DNA of 50,873 nucleotides from Brevibacterium sp. S22 (GTDB lineage: Bacteria > Actinomycetota > Actinomycetes > Actinomycetales > Brevibacteriaceae), in NCBI RefSeq assembly GCF_004745485.1, contig NZ_RHFG01000028.1:1-50873 (forward strand). Direction: 5' to 3'. Position 1 is the stretch's first letter. Every line of letters starts with the position of its first letter. A model generated the notes under the pieces. The model was given only the letters and a program-made list of their open reading frames with translations, searched no databases and had not been told where the DNA came from. The position numbers and the translations under genes are program-made. Positions 1 through 8,446 of this stretch are shown piece after piece.

Positions 1-71
1 CTCAACCACTCACGCAGCAGTGGTTCCTCATCCTCGAGCAGGGTCAGAGCCGGAGCGGGAGAATTCGCCAT
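1..71 (-). CDS. 5' end of an unidentified gene, cut by the window edge
   Basis: An ATG on the minus strand at 71 opens a frame that runs off the window after 23 codons. The visible residues are acidic and Leu/Pro-rich (MANSPAPALTLL, then EDEEPLLREWL). This is too short to place in a family. No strong Shine-Dalgarno is seen upstream. It lies on the same strand as the catalase but beyond that gene's terminator, so it is probably a separate unit. The bases between 72 and 216 hold no recognised gene. Confidence 0.4.
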   Translation of the reverse strand, partial: MANSPAPALTLLEDEEPLLREWL

Positions 72-216
72 AAACCAATTCTCCCAAACACCCAACCATT
101 CAGGAATTAACGACACGCGACACTAGATACCGTTCCTCAACCTGCTTGACAAGACATAGAAGGATCGAGGTTGCAGAGCCGCCGTCGGGTAGTTCGGGGA
201 GGGAAGGGAGGGGACG

Positions 217-262
217 AAAACGGCGGCCCGGGTACCTTGTTCGGTATCCGGGCCGCCGTTTC
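217..262 (-). terminator. Intrinsic terminator of the catalase gene
   Basis: An 18-bp nearly perfect inverted repeat (arms 219-236 and 243-262, one mismatch, 6-nt loop) lies about 45 nt after the katA stop. Read on the minus strand it is followed by four T residues, as expected for a Rho-independent terminator. Confidence 0.8.
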
Positions 263-305
263 GACGTCAGCGGTCAGCCGCCGCTCGGTCGAGTCAAATC
301 AGGCC

Positions 306-1784
306 TCAGCCCTTGACCTTGGCTTCGATGGCCGCGCCGACCTCGGCGTCGATGTTCTTCCAGTACTGGATCGCGTTCGACAGCACCGGCTCCTCGACTC
401 CGTCGGAGAGTCCGCCGGCAACGGTCTCGATGAGACCCTGGCGCTCCTCCTCCGAATAGACCTCGCGGACCAGGGTGTGTGCCTGGCCGAAGTCGTCGTC
501 CTCGGCGTGCAGGCTGTAGGCGCTGCGCACGAGCTCGCCGTCGGCTTCCCAACCGTTGTCGACCGGGCCCTGTTCGTCCTGGTAGGACCGTCCGTACGAG
601 TTCGGGGCGTAGACCGGTGCATTACCCGAGTGGTGGTACTGCATCTGGCCTTCCTTGTCGTACGAGTTCGTCTTCGTGACAGGAGCGTTGACCGGCAGCT
701 GGTTGAAGTTCGTGCCGATGCGATTGCGCTGTGCATCCGGGTAGGAGAACACGCGCCCCAGAAGCATCTTGTCCGGCGAGAGCCCGGTTCCCGGCACGGT
801 GTTCGAGGGGCTGAAGGCCGCCTGCTCGATCTGTGCGAAGTGGTTCGAGGGGTTCTCGTTGAGGGTGAACTTGCCGACCTCGATGAGAGGGTAGTCCTTC
901 TTCGACCAGGTCTTGGTCAGGTCGAAGGGGTTGAACCGGTAGTCCTTGGCCTCTTCGTAGGGCATGATCTGCACGCTGAAGGTCCACGACGGGTAGTCTC
1001 CGCGCTCGATGGCGTCGAACAGGTCGCGGCGGTGCATATCCGCGTCCTCGCCGGCCATCCGACCGGCTTCCTCGTTGCTCATGTTCTCCACGCCCTGGTC
1101 GGTGTGGAAGTGGTACTGGACCCAGAACTTCTCGCCCTCGGCGTTGACCCACATGTAGGTGTGCGAGGAGTAGCCGTTCATGTGGCGCCAGCTCTTGGGC
1201 AGTCCACGCGGTCCCATGAGGTAGGAGACCTGGTGCGCCGACTCGGGGGAGAGCGACCAGAAGTCCCACTGCATGTTGTTGCTGCGCAGACCCGAGTCGG
1301 GCAGGCGCTTCTGCGAGTGGATGAAGTCGGGGAACTTCATGGGATCACGGACGAAGAACACGGGGGTGTTGTTGCCCACCATGTCGAAGTTGCCCTCTTC
1401 GGTGTAGAACTTCAGCGCGAATCCGCGCACATCGCGCCAGGAGTCGGGCGAACCGAGCTCACCGGCAACGGTGGAGAAACGGGCGAGCATCGGGGTCTTC
1501 TTGCCCGGCTGCAGGAAGTCGGCCTTCGTGTAGGCGGAGACGTCTGCGGTGACTTCGAGCTCACCGAAGGCGCCGGATCCCTTGGCGTGCGGGCTGCGCT
1601 CGGGCACACGCTCACGGTCGAAGCGAGCAAGCTTCTCAACCAGCGCCACGTCGTGGAGCAGCAGCGGTCCATTCGCGCCGACGCTCAGCGAGTGGGCATC
1701 GGATTCCCTCGGCGCACCGGACTCGGTCGTCGACGGCTTCGTATTGTCATGTCCGGCGTATTCATGATCTGTATGTTGCGTCAT
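306..1784 (-). CDS. katA: Monofunctional heme catalase (clade 3, small subunit)
   Basis: Breaks hydrogen peroxide down to water and oxygen in the cytoplasm. The 492-residue length fits small-subunit heme catalases. The distal active-site stretch is seen around residues 55-73 ([15 protein letters not shown], catalytic His near 66), the catalytic Asn lies in GNNTPVFF near 138, and the proximal heme-ligand motif RVFSYPDAQ has its Tyr near 348. A GTG lies one codon further upstream (1787), but the ATG at 1784 has the better distance from the AAGGAG ribosome site and was chosen. The gene stands alone, with its own promoter and terminator; a palindrome sits just downstream of the predicted promoter. 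Identification is firm; peroxide regulation is inference. Confidence 0.95.
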   Translation of the reverse strand: MTQHTDHEYAGHDNTKPSTTESGAPRESDAHSLSVGANGPLLLHDVALVEKLARFDRERVPERSPHAKGSGAFGELEVTADVSAYTKADFLQPGKKTPMLARFSTVAGELGSPDSWRDVRGFALKFYTEEGNFDMVGNNTPVFFVRDPMKFPDFIHSQKRLPDSGLRSNNMQWDFWSLSPESAHQVSYLMGPRGLPKSWRHMNGYSSHTYMWVNAEGEKFWVQYHFHTDQGVENMSNEEAGRMAGEDADMHRRDLFDAIERGDYPSWTFSVQIMPYEEAKDYRFNPFDLTKTWSKKDYPLIEVGKFTLNENPSNHFAQIEQAAFSPSNTVPGTGLSPDKMLLGRVFSYPDAQRNRIGTNFNQLPVNAPVTKTNSYDKEGQMQYHHSGNAPVYAPNSYGRSYQDEQGPVDNGWEADGELVRSAYSLHAEDDDFGQAHTLVREVYSEEERQGLIETVAGGLSDGVEEPVLSNAIQYWKNIDAEVGAAIEAKVKG

Positions 1785-1913
1785 CACATCTCCTTCAACC
1801 GTTTGACATCAGGCGACCTCGCGCATTCCTCCGCCCGTGCCCGACAGAGAGATGTGCCTTCCACCGGGCCTGTGGAGCGGACGGTTGCGCGCGCCTCACC
1901 TGATCTCGATTTC

Positions 1914-1976
1914 CCGACGTCGGAAGTACATCGTCGGAGTCACTTTCAACCTAGCGAGGTTCTCTGATCGGTACAA
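1914..1976 (-). promoter_or_regulatory. Candidate katA promoter with downstream palindrome
   Basis: On the minus strand TTGTAC (1976-1971) is separated by exactly 17 nt from TAGGTT (1953-1948), a reasonable sigma-A-like pair. About 20-30 nt further on lies the 10-bp palindrome CCGACGTCGG (1914-1923), flanked by TTC and GAA; a repressor bound there would block the transcript start. The resulting leader would be about 155 nt. Prediction from sequence only. Confidence 0.4.
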
Positions 1977-2020
1977 CCAAGGGTGGACTGTCTAAATTCC
2001 CTGACCTGCTGGTGCCGGAA

Positions 2021-3373
2021 TCAGCCCTGCGCCGAGGCGGCCGATCCACCGCTGGAACCGCCGGCCGATCCGCCGGTTCCCGAGCTCGACGATCCGCCGC
2101 CGCCCGCGGAGGATCCGCTGTTGCCGGCCCCCGAGGAGCCCTCCGCTCCGCCGCTGGAGTCGCCCGCACTCCCGCTGCCTCCTGTGCTGTCCGAGGCCGA
2201 TGTTCCGCCGCCCGATTCGGTGCCGTCGGCAGTTGTCGAACCGGTGTCGGTTCCGGTGTCCGTCGAGGAGTTCGTGCCCTGCCCGTTCTGACTGGAATCC
2301 GCGCCCTGAGTGTCGGTCTCCCCCGCCGAGGTGGACTGGCCGGTCTGACCGCCCGACCCGCTGTCGGAGGAGCTCTGCTGACTGTCCGCACCCGACTCGG
2401 AGCCGCTGTTCGAGCCCTCGCCGGAGGATCCGGAATCGGAGTTTCCGGTATCCGTTTCCTCACCGACTGACGACTGCCCGGAGACCGATCGTGAGATCTG
2501 CGAGGTGCCAGGGGAGATGTCGGCATCGGTGAAGGACTCGGCCATGACGACGCCGCCGAGGCCGATTCCGAAGGCGGCGACACCGATCGTCAGCGGGTAG
2601 AGAACCCGCTTGCGACGCAGTTTCTGCCACCAGGTGCGGGGTTCTTCGTCAGCTCCGGTGTCTGATTCGTCGCCGACCGTTTCGTCTCCCGGCGCCGAGG
2701 CGGCTGTCGCGTCTGCGTAGACACCCGCGGGCTCCGGCGGGGCGAAGGCCGAATCCTCGGCGAGGGTCTGATCGACAGCTGCGGTCTTCGCGGTGGGGTT
2801 CTTTGCGATCTTCGCCTTAACAGCCGGGGCCAGCTTGGAGCCGACCTCCTGGATCTTCTCCTTGCCTTTGTCGAGGCTGCGTCCGTAGAGGGTGACAGCG
2901 AGACCGGTGACGATGCTCGCGATGCCGGCACCGACGACGGTGCCGGCGACGCCGAGCTGACCGCCGATGACCGAAGAGGTCGCCGCAGCACCGGCACCCG
3001 CGATGAGCTGGGTCGCCGAGATGCGTCCTTCGGACTTCTTCTCGTCAGCATCGCCATCCGCTTCGGCCGCCTCACGGCCGTCCGGCGACGGTACCGAGGC
3101 AGCCTGTTGTCCGCCCCCGGCGCCCACGGCTTCCGCCGACACGGTCTTTGCCGGATCTGCTCCGGTCCGATCGTCACGGCTGATCGGATTGGGCGGCATC
3201 ACCGGAGTGGTGACATGCTCGGTCGGCGTCGCCTCGGTGCGAGGCTTCTCCGCGATCTCCTCGGTGATGAGCGGCAGGGTCTGAGAGTGCTGCGGCGCAC
3301 TCGTCGGGGCCTCACTGCCGGGAGTCGTCCGCTGCTTGTCCGTCTGGTCGGGTTCGCCGTGATTCGATGCCAA
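2021..3373 (-). CDS. Membrane protein with long Ser/Gly-rich extracellular tail
   Basis: 450 residues, family not recognised. Residues 1-115 are hydrophilic and Pro/Thr/Glu-rich. Residues about 118-163 form a Gly/Ala-rich hydrophobic stretch (GAGAAATSSVIGGQLGVAG) that could be a glycine-zipper hairpin. After a charged, partly basic region (WWQKLRRKRVLY) there is one clear membrane segment at about 262-284. The last 165 residues are almost only Ser, Gly, Thr, Asp and Glu, like a disordered wall-spanning stalk. The start is TTG, supported by GGAGG five bases upstream; the in-phase alternatives are worse. It stands alone between katA and hutD. No catalytic motif is visible. Confidence 0.75.
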   Translation of the reverse strand: MASNHGEPDQTDKQRTTPGSEAPTSAPQHSQTLPLITEEIAEKPRTEATPTEHVTTPVMPPNPISRDDRTGADPAKTVSAEAVGAGGGQQAASVPSPDGREAAEADGDADEKKSEGRISATQLIAGAGAAATSSVIGGQLGVAGTVVGAGIASIVTGLAVTLYGRSLDKGKEKIQEVGSKLAPAVKAKIAKNPTAKTAAVDQTLAEDSAFAPPEPAGVYADATAASAPGDETVGDESDTGADEEPRTWWQKLRRKRVLYPLTIGVAAFGIGLGGVVMAESFTDADISPGTSQISRSVSGQSSVGEETDTGNSDSGSSGEGSNSGSESGADSQQSSSDSGSGGQTGQSTSAGETDTQGADSSQNGQGTNSSTDTGTDTGSTTADGTESGGGTSASDSTGGSGSAGDSSGGAEGSSGAGNSGSSAGGGGSSSSGTGGSAGGSSGGSAASAQG

Positions 3374-3572
3374 TGGTCCTCCATAAACACGTACTTCTCA
3401 CCAGTATCGGACTCGAGTGTCCGGGCAACCTGACCCACCCCCTCCCAGTCTGGGAGATCGCTGACCCCCTGGACTGCGGGCAGAGGCGATGACCTGCGAA
3501 AACGAAGACCGGTGTGATGCGGCAGACACCCGTTTCACATCATTTCCCCAGCCGTGAGAGTCCCGTCTTCCC

Positions 3573-4105
3573 TCAGTGCAGGAGGACTCCGCCGAGGCGG
3601 TCGGTCGGACCATCGCAACCGGTGAGTTCGAGCAGCTGGAAACGTGGGTGGTCAGGGTTCGACGCGAGGGTGAGAAGGAAGGCGGCGCCGTCGTCGGCAC
3701 TCACTGTGCGTTCCTCATCGGGGCCGATCATCACCAGCCCTCGCCGAGGCGGGTCGACCGAATCCGCCTGAGCGACCATCAGATTGACTGCGAAGCACGG
3801 CTCACCCAGTTCAGTGAGCACGACGGCTTGGTCCCCGCGGAAGCGCAGCGGAGTCAGCCGGGGAATGCGCTGCGTTCGACCGTCGACGGACAGCACCACC
3901 TCGGCGGTGGGCAGGAAGGTGCGCACCATCCCGGGCAGGGCGGAGAACTCGGCGGTGCGATCGAGCCGTGCGATGCTCAGTCGCCACGGCCGCGCAAGCG
4001 GGGTCAGACTCTCGGAGTCGGCGAGGGAGACGAGCTCGGTCGTCTCCCCGGCACCGTTGGCCCAGGGAACGGGATCACGATCATCGAAGCTGGTGAGAAC
4101 GCGCA
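3573..4105 (-). CDS. HutD/Ves-family cupin protein
   Basis: 177 residues (start codon at 4106-4104). Matches the HutD/Ves family by the N-terminal pattern DPVPWANGAGETTEL, followed by RLSIARLDRTAEFSALPGMVRTF, the family's most conserved block. HutD proteins are double-cupin folds found near histidine-utilisation genes, where they probably regulate or scavenge; Ves is a cold-induced relative. No hut genes are nearby, so a histidine link is not supported here. The transcript looks leaderless: TAAAGT lies 6 nt before the ATG. The biochemical role is unknown for the family in general. Confidence 0.8.
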
Positions 4106-4106
4106 T

Positions 4107-4365
4107 GGAACTACTTTAGACGGACCCGCGACGGGTTGTTCACAGCCTCGATATCGGGGGTTCCCTCACAAACGGGGTTGCTATGAGAGCTGAGAGGACT
4201 AGCCTTGAGTGGTGTTTTTCGTCGGGGCGACCCGGCTGAGAGCAACGACATCAATCAGAACGATGAGGGGCTCGCGGAGACGACTGCGCGTGATTCTCAC
4301 ACTCTGCGAGTTCGCGCCCGGGTCGCGTTCCCGCAAGCCTCTCACCGGCAATCGGAGGGAGGGAC
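4107..4365 (+). other. Non-coding leader upstream of the split MHS transporter
   Basis: No gene fits this 259-base stretch between the divergent hutD and the transporter start at 4366. It can fold: GTTGCT near 4170 pairs with AGCAAC near 4245, and AGCC near 4192 pairs with GGCT near 4237. The last bases before the ATG carry a very strong ribosome site (GGAGGGAGG). The length and folding are riboswitch-like, but the conserved cores of TPP, SAM-I, cobalamin, glycine, guanidine-I and M-box classes were looked for by eye and not found. Confidence 0.3.
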
Positions 4366-4423
4366 ATGTTCGGACCGGACAATGTCCGCCGGCGGTGGCG
4401 GCCGGAAGAGATCACAGTGACTA
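4366..4423 (+). pseudogene. Detached 5' end of the MHS transporter gene
   Basis: An ATG preceded by GGAGGGAGG opens 19 codons (MFGPDNVRRRWRPEEITVT) and then runs straight into the IS5-family left end. If the element and one copy of a TA target duplication are removed, codon 20 becomes AAG and the frame continues as KPDVTKRAIGAAAIGN, the transporter downstream of the element. This is therefore the original start region, now separated from the rest of its gene by 973 bases. Confidence 0.75.
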
Positions 4424-4467
4424 GGGCATGTCTCCTTTATGTGGGGCTCTTGGGCTGACACGCTGGA

Positions 4468-4887
4468 TTGGTGACTACACAGCAACGACACCGAGTATTC
4501 ACTGATGAGCAGTGGGCACGAATCGAACCGCTACTGCCCTCGAACGCCGGCAAGAGAGCCCGACCATTTGAGAACAACCGCCGAATCGTCGAAGGAATCG
4601 TCTACCGCTACCGAGCCGGCATCGCCTGGCGCGACCTGCCACGCGAACACTTCGGCCCCTGGCAGACAGTATGGAAACGCCACCGCCGCTACGCCGCCGA
4701 CGGCACCTGGGACCGTGTGCTGGCCCGAGTGCTCTCTGAAGCCGACGCAGCCGGTGACATCGATTGGAACATCTCCATCGATGGCACCATCAACCGTGCC
4801 CACCAGCACGCAACGAACACGACACGCCCTGACCAGGACACAGGGGGCTACATCGAACTACAAGAATCTGCCCGATCAGGAATGTGA
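4468..4887 (+). CDS. IS5-family transposase, N-terminal frame (OrfA)
   Basis: 139 residues. Carries the IS5 helix-turn-helix-like start (FTDEQWARIEPLLP), the conserved RYRAGIAWRDLP block, and the first catalytic Asp in ISIDGTINRAHQHA. The frame stops shortly after overlapping the second frame, which is +1 relative to it. A run of five G at 4841-4845 lies at the crossover and is a plausible slip site. It may be a programmed frameshift, as proposed for IS427-type elements, or a disabling mutation; the sequence alone does not decide. The start is read as GTG/ATG-type about 40 bp inside the left end. Confidence 0.85.
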   Translation: MVTTQQRHRVFTDEQWARIEPLLPSNAGKRARPFENNRRIVEGIVYRYRAGIAWRDLPREHFGPWQTVWKRHRRYAADGTWDRVLARVLSEADAAGDIDWNISIDGTINRAHQHATNTTRPDQDTGGYIELQESARSGM

Positions 4888-5383
4888 ACCAGCCGGACAC
4901 GGCATCGGTCGCTCACGCGGTGGGCTGACAACGAAGATCCACCACGCCGTCGACGGTAAAGGTCGGCCTTTGGCTGTGGTGATCACCGGCGGGCAGCGTC
5001 ATGACGGAGTGATCCTGCCGCAAGTGCTGGCCGATATTCGAGTGCCGCGGGCTGGTGGTGGTCGTGCTCGCACACGTCCGGACGCGGTCTTGGCCGATCG
5101 AGCTTATGGGTCCAAAGGCAACCGCGACTACCTGCGCGGCCGCGGTATTCGGGCGGTGATCCCGGAGAAGAAAGACCAGATCGCGACAAGGAAAAAGCGC
5201 GGCAGCAAAGGTGGCCGGCCGCCAGTGTTCGACGCCGGCGCCTATCGGAACCGTAACGTTGTGGAGCGTTCGTTTGCCTACGTCAAGCAATGGCGAGGGT
5301 TAGCGACGAGATACGACAAGCTCGCCATCACCTATCGAGCTGCAGTCGTGATCAGCGCGATTCTGACATGGCTCCGCCGATAA
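4838..5383 (+). CDS. IS5-family transposase, C-terminal catalytic frame (OrfB)
   Basis: The DDE domain's second part: GIGRSRGGLTTKIHHAVDGKG, the second Asp in LADRAYGSKGNRDYL, and the catalytic Glu in NRNVVERSFAYVKQWRGLATRYDK. All three DDE residues of the family are present when both frames are joined near 4841-4845. The open frame extends further upstream to 4505, but there it is only a shadow of OrfA, so the true segment is taken from the crossover. The stop at 5383 lies 13 bases before the right end, and the downstream transporter frame already starts at 5368. Confidence 0.8.
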   Translation, partial: TQGATSNYKNLPDQECEPAGHGIGRSRGGLTTKIHHAVDGKGRPLAVVITGGQRHDGVILPQVLADIRVPRAGGGRARTRPDAVLADRAYGSKGNRDYLRGRGIRAVIPEKKDQIATRKKRGSKGGRPPVFDAGAYRNRNVVERSFAYVKQWRGLATRYDKLAITYRAAVVISAILTWLRR

Positions 5384-6774
5384 AGGAGACATGCCCCAAG
5401 CCCGACGTCACGAAGCGGGCCATCGGTGCCGCGGCCATCGGCAACATCACCGAATGGTACGACTTCGGCGTCTACGGCTACCTCGCAGTCGTGATCGAGG
5501 GAATCTTCCTGCCGGAGGACTCAGGACCGATCGGGACCGTCATCGTTGCCGGACTCTTCGCCGTCGCCTTCCTCGTCCGTCCTCTCGGCGGTCTGGTGTT
5601 CGGCCCTCTGGCCGACAAGATCGGGCGCAACAAGGTGCTCGCGATGACGATGATCATGATGGCCGCCGGCACCTTCCTCATCGGTGTCATCCCCGACTAT
5701 GCGACCGTCGGCTTGTGGGCACCGTTCCTGCTGCTCGCCTGCCGTCTGCTCCAGGGCTTCTCCACCGGCGGCGAGTACTCGAATGCGATGACGTTCATCG
5801 CCGAATACGCACCCGACCGTCGCCGCGGCTTCCTCGGCAGCCTGCTCGAGGTCGGAACGTTCACCGGCTACGTCCTCGGTGCACTCGTCGCCACGATCAT
5901 GCAGGCTGTTTCGACTCCCGAATTCCTCGAGTCGTGGGGTTGGAGGATCCCATTCTTCGTCGCTCTGCCTCTCGGCTTCATCGGCGTCTACCTGCGCACG
6001 AAGCTCGCCGACACTCCTGCCTACAAGGAGATGGAGAAGCTCTCCGAACAGGAGGAGCAGAAGAACCATGCCAAGGGCGAGTTCAAGAAGATCTTCAAGC
6101 TGTGGCCGAACCTGCTGGCCTGCTGTGGTCTGGTGCTGGCCTGGAACGTGACGAACTACATGCTCACCTCGTTCATTCCCGTGTACTTCCCGATGGTCGA
6201 GGACCTCCAGGGCAGCGGCGGAGTCTCCGAACTGACCTCGCAGGTCCTGCAGATCATCGTCATGGCCTGCTGCCTGGCGCTCATCCCGGTCATCGGCAAG
6301 CTCTCGGACAGGGTGGGCCGCAAAGCCGTTGTGCGCGCGGGTGCGCTCTCGCTCATCGTGCTCTCGTTCCCGTCGCTGTGGCTCATCCGCGGGCACAACG
6401 ACTTCGTGGTCTTCCTCGGCCTGCTCATCATGGGGCTCAGCCTCATCTGCTTCAGCGCCACGATGCCCTCGACTCTGCCGTCGCTGTTCCCGACGATGGT
6501 CCGAGCCGGTGCTCTGGCGATCGCGTTCAACGTCTCGATCTCGCTGTTCGGCGGCACGACCTCGTTCGTCATGACCTCGCTCATCAACGCCACCGGATTC
6601 CTCATGTGGCCGGCGATCTACCTCATGGCCGCAGGAGTCATCGGGCTCGTCACGATCCACTTCGTGCCTGAGAGCAATCGTCGTCCGCTGTGGGGTTCGA
6701 CTCCGTCGGCGGCGTCGAAGGAAGAGGCGAAGGACCTCGCCCAGGAGCTCAACGAGGAGGCCGACCTGGTCTGA
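5368..6774 (+). CDS. MHS-family (ProP-like) proton symporter, 5' end replaced by IS
   Basis: Major facilitator of the metabolite:H+ symporter family, which moves small organic acids, betaines or proline with protons; the substrate cannot be told from sequence. Family marks: GNITEWYDFGVYGYL at the first membrane helix, RPLGGLVFGPLADKIGRNKVL after helix 2, LLQGFSTGGEYSNAMTFIAEYAP, and RRRGFLGSLLEVGTFTGYVLGA. About 12 membrane segments and a charged C-terminus are seen. The original start is 4366, now cut off. The present frame can start at ATG 5368 inside the IS right end, overlapping the transposase stop by 16 bases, giving MAPPIKETCPKPDVTK. The membrane core is intact, so it may still be made from IS-borne signals. 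Confidence 0.85.
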   Translation: MAPPIKETCPKPDVTKRAIGAAAIGNITEWYDFGVYGYLAVVIEGIFLPEDSGPIGTVIVAGLFAVAFLVRPLGGLVFGPLADKIGRNKVLAMTMIMMAAGTFLIGVIPDYATVGLWAPFLLLACRLLQGFSTGGEYSNAMTFIAEYAPDRRRGFLGSLLEVGTFTGYVLGALVATIMQAVSTPEFLESWGWRIPFFVALPLGFIGVYLRTKLADTPAYKEMEKLSEQEEQKNHAKGEFKKIFKLWPNLLACCGLVLAWNVTNYMLTSFIPVYFPMVEDLQGSGGVSELTSQVLQIIVMACCLALIPVIGKLSDRVGRKAVVRAGALSLIVLSFPSLWLIRGHNDFVVFLGLLIMGLSLICFSATMPSTLPSLFPTMVRAGALAIAFNVSISLFGGTTSFVMTSLINATGFLMWPAIYLMAAGVIGLVTIHFVPESNRRPLWGSTPSAASKEEAKDLAQELNEEADLV

Positions 6775-6795
6775 TCCGCACGCTCACCCACGACT

Positions 6796-6829
6796 GTGCC
6801 CGGTCAGGATCTCCGTCCTGTCCGGGCAC
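6796..6829 (+). terminator. Strong hairpin after the MHS transporter
   Basis: Inverted repeat with 14-bp arms (GTGCCCGGTCAGGA and its near-perfect complement) and a short loop, 22 nt after the transporter stop and between convergent genes. No T-run follows on either strand; typical of high-GC bidirectional terminators. Confidence 0.65.
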
Positions 6830-6893
6830 GTCTGTCTGAGCCGGCGCGTATCAGCGCCGACGGTCTCTCCGGATCAGCGCTGGGAGGGGCCGG

Positions 6894-7256
6894 TCAGCCC
6901 TTGCACAGGCAGAACGGGTGGCCGGCCGGGTCGAGGAAGACGCGGAACGTCTCACCCGGCTGGTCAGGGGCCTTGCCCGCACCGATCTCGAGCACTGCCT
7001 CTTCGGCGACGTCGAGATCGTCGACGATGACGTCGAGGTGCATCTGCTGCGGGTGGGCCTGACCGGGCCAACTGGGTGCGTGATAGTCCTCGACCTGTTG
7101 GATGCAGATCGGCGGCCAGGAACTGGAGACGACTTCTGCCCAGGTGCCGTCCTCTTCGACGGTGACCGACCAGTCCAGGAGTTTTCCGTAGAACTCCGCG
7201 AGCTCACCGGCGTCAGGGGCGTCGAGCACGACAACGGGCTGCTTTGCAATAGCCAT
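6894..7256 (-). CDS. VOC (glyoxalase/bleomycin-resistance fold) protein
   Basis: 120 residues with the two-module VOC fold: VVVLDAPDAGELAEFYGKLLDWSV at the start and HLDVIVDDLDVAEEAVLEIG, then FLDPAGHPFCLCKG at the end. The final block is the usual metal-site Glu region of glyoxalases but has Cys-Leu-Cys in place of a conserved Glu, so enzymatic activity is uncertain. The substrate is unknown. The promoter appears leaderless: TAGACT lies 6 nt before the ATG (7263-7268). Confidence 0.85.
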   Translation of the reverse strand: MAIAKQPVVVLDAPDAGELAEFYGKLLDWSVTVEEDGTWAEVVSSSWPPICIQQVEDYHAPSWPGQAHPQQMHLDVIVDDLDVAEEAVLEIGAGKAPDQPGETFRVFLDPAGHPFCLCKG

Positions 7257-7405
7257 GACCTGAGTCTACGCCGCCGCACTGACATGTCGAAGGATCTTAG
7301 GACGGCGGGCGGGCCACGGCCGTCAAGGCGTAGGATTGTTGAGCAGATCCGCCGATGCCTCCTCTTCTCTCGGCCGCACCGGCATCCCTCGAGTGAAGGT
7401 CCACG

Positions 7406-8446
7406 ATGAGTTCACATACCCTGCCCGCCATCGATGCTCCGGCGGTGTACATCATCCATGACAACCCCGAATGGCTCACCCCGTTCACGGAGGCGCTCGA
7501 CCGCCTCGGCGTGGCCTACGTCGAATGGCTGCTGCCCGAGACCACGATCGACCTCGCCGCCGAACCCCCGCACGGGCTGTTCTGGTCACGGCTGTCAGCG
7601 TCGGCGCACACGCGCACGGATCCGCACGTCAAGGAGTACGGCCGTGCGGTCCTCGACTGGCTCGATGCCGCGGGCCGTCGAGTCATCAACGGTCGTGGGG
7701 TCTATGAGCTCGAGGTGAGCAAGATTCGGCAGCATCGTCGGCTGTCCGGTCACGGTTTCGATGTGCCGCACACGGCCGCGGCCTTCGGTGCTCAAGCCCT
7801 CACCGAGGCGGCCGCACCCTTCACTCCCCCATTCATCACGAAGCACAACCAGGGCGGGAAGGGCCTCGGTGTCCGTCGCTTCGATTCCCATGCCGAACTC
7901 GACGCGGCTGCCGCCGACTTCGCTCCTGACGGTGCGAACGCTCCGATCGACGGGATCACCCTCGTCCAGGAATATGTGCGCCCGGCCGAGCCGTTCATCA
8001 CCCGTGCCGAATTCATCGGCGGTCGGTTCCACTATGCCGTGCGCGTCGACGTCTCCGACGGTTCGTTCGAACTGTGTCCGGCCGACGCCTGCGAGATCCC
8101 CGGTCCCGACGCTTCTGCCCGCGCGACGGCGGCGAGCGCTGGTGCGACGGCGATCGAACCGTTCGCACTGCGCCCGGAGATCACCCGGGACACTCCCCTC
8201 GTCGGTCGCCTCGAGGCCCTCTTGGCAGAGCTGGGTATCGAGATCGCCGGCGTGGAGTTCATCGAAACTCTCGATGGTCGGCAGGTCGTCTACGACATCA
8301 ACACGAACACGAACTACAACCCCACCGTCGAGGCGGCCGAACGCTCGTCGGGCCGTCAGCCCGCCGCCGACCGTATCGCGGAGTACGTGTCCGACACCCT
8401 CGCCGAGGTGGCCCCACCGATCCCCTCAGCTGCGTCGGCTCGCTGA
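7406..8446 (+). CDS. ATP-grasp ligase-like protein
   Basis: 346 residues. Resembles RimK-type ATP-grasp enzymes, which join a carboxylate to an amine using ATP through an acyl-phosphate. Seen: an N-terminal Rossmann-like part (VYIIHDNPEWLTPFTEALD), SKIRQHRRLSGHGFDVPHT, the ATP-site Lys and Gly-rich loop in FITKHNQGGKGLGVRRF, LVQEYVRPAEPFITRAEFIGGRFHYAVRV, and the metal-binding end EFIETLDGRQVVYDINTNTNYN. The start has GAAGG 7 nt upstream; TAGGAT at 7331 may be its -10 box. It has no partner gene that would reveal the substrate; the peptide or amino acid it ligates is unknown. Confidence 0.8.
   Translation: MSSHTLPAIDAPAVYIIHDNPEWLTPFTEALDRLGVAYVEWLLPETTIDLAAEPPHGLFWSRLSASAHTRTDPHVKEYGRAVLDWLDAAGRRVINGRGVYELEVSKIRQHRRLSGHGFDVPHTAAAFGAQALTEAAAPFTPPFITKHNQGGKGLGVRRFDSHAELDAAAADFAPDGANAPIDGITLVQEYVRPAEPFITRAEFIGGRFHYAVRVDVSDGSFELCPADACEIPGPDASARATAASAGATAIEPFALRPEITRDTPLVGRLEALLAELGIEIAGVEFIETLDGRQVVYDINTNTNYNPTVEAAERSSGRQPAADRIAEYVSDTLAEVAPPIPSAASAR

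Larger units (their letters stand above)
4424..5396 (+). mobile_element. IS5-family insertion sequence (IS427-like, two-frame transposase)
   Basis: A 973-bp element bounded by 17-bp perfect terminal inverted repeats (GGGCATGTCTCCTTTAT at 4424, its complement ending at 5396). It carries a two-frame IS5-type transposase that fills most of it. The left flank ends in TA and the right flank starts with CA, consistent with a TA target duplication in which one copy has mutated. The element lies in codon 20 of an MHS transporter gene. Confidence 0.9.

Noticed and set aside
171..1967. 598-codon open frame on the plus strand across katA
   Set aside because: Antisense to a clear catalase; high-GC antisense frames are commonly open. 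The product has no family pattern.
4160..4300. TPP riboswitch before the MHS transporter (GGCTGAGAG is present)
   Set aside because: The essential GAACCTGAT block and the matching stem are absent, while the true TPP element at 8574 shows all parts.
4205..4424. Two 71-codon frames in the MHS leader
   Set aside because: No ribosome site, no recognisable pattern, overlap each other; the leader explanation is better.
5521..6660. 379-codon frame antisense to the MHS transporter
   Set aside because: His/Glu/Asp-rich shadow of a membrane protein gene, typical of antisense in GC-rich DNA.
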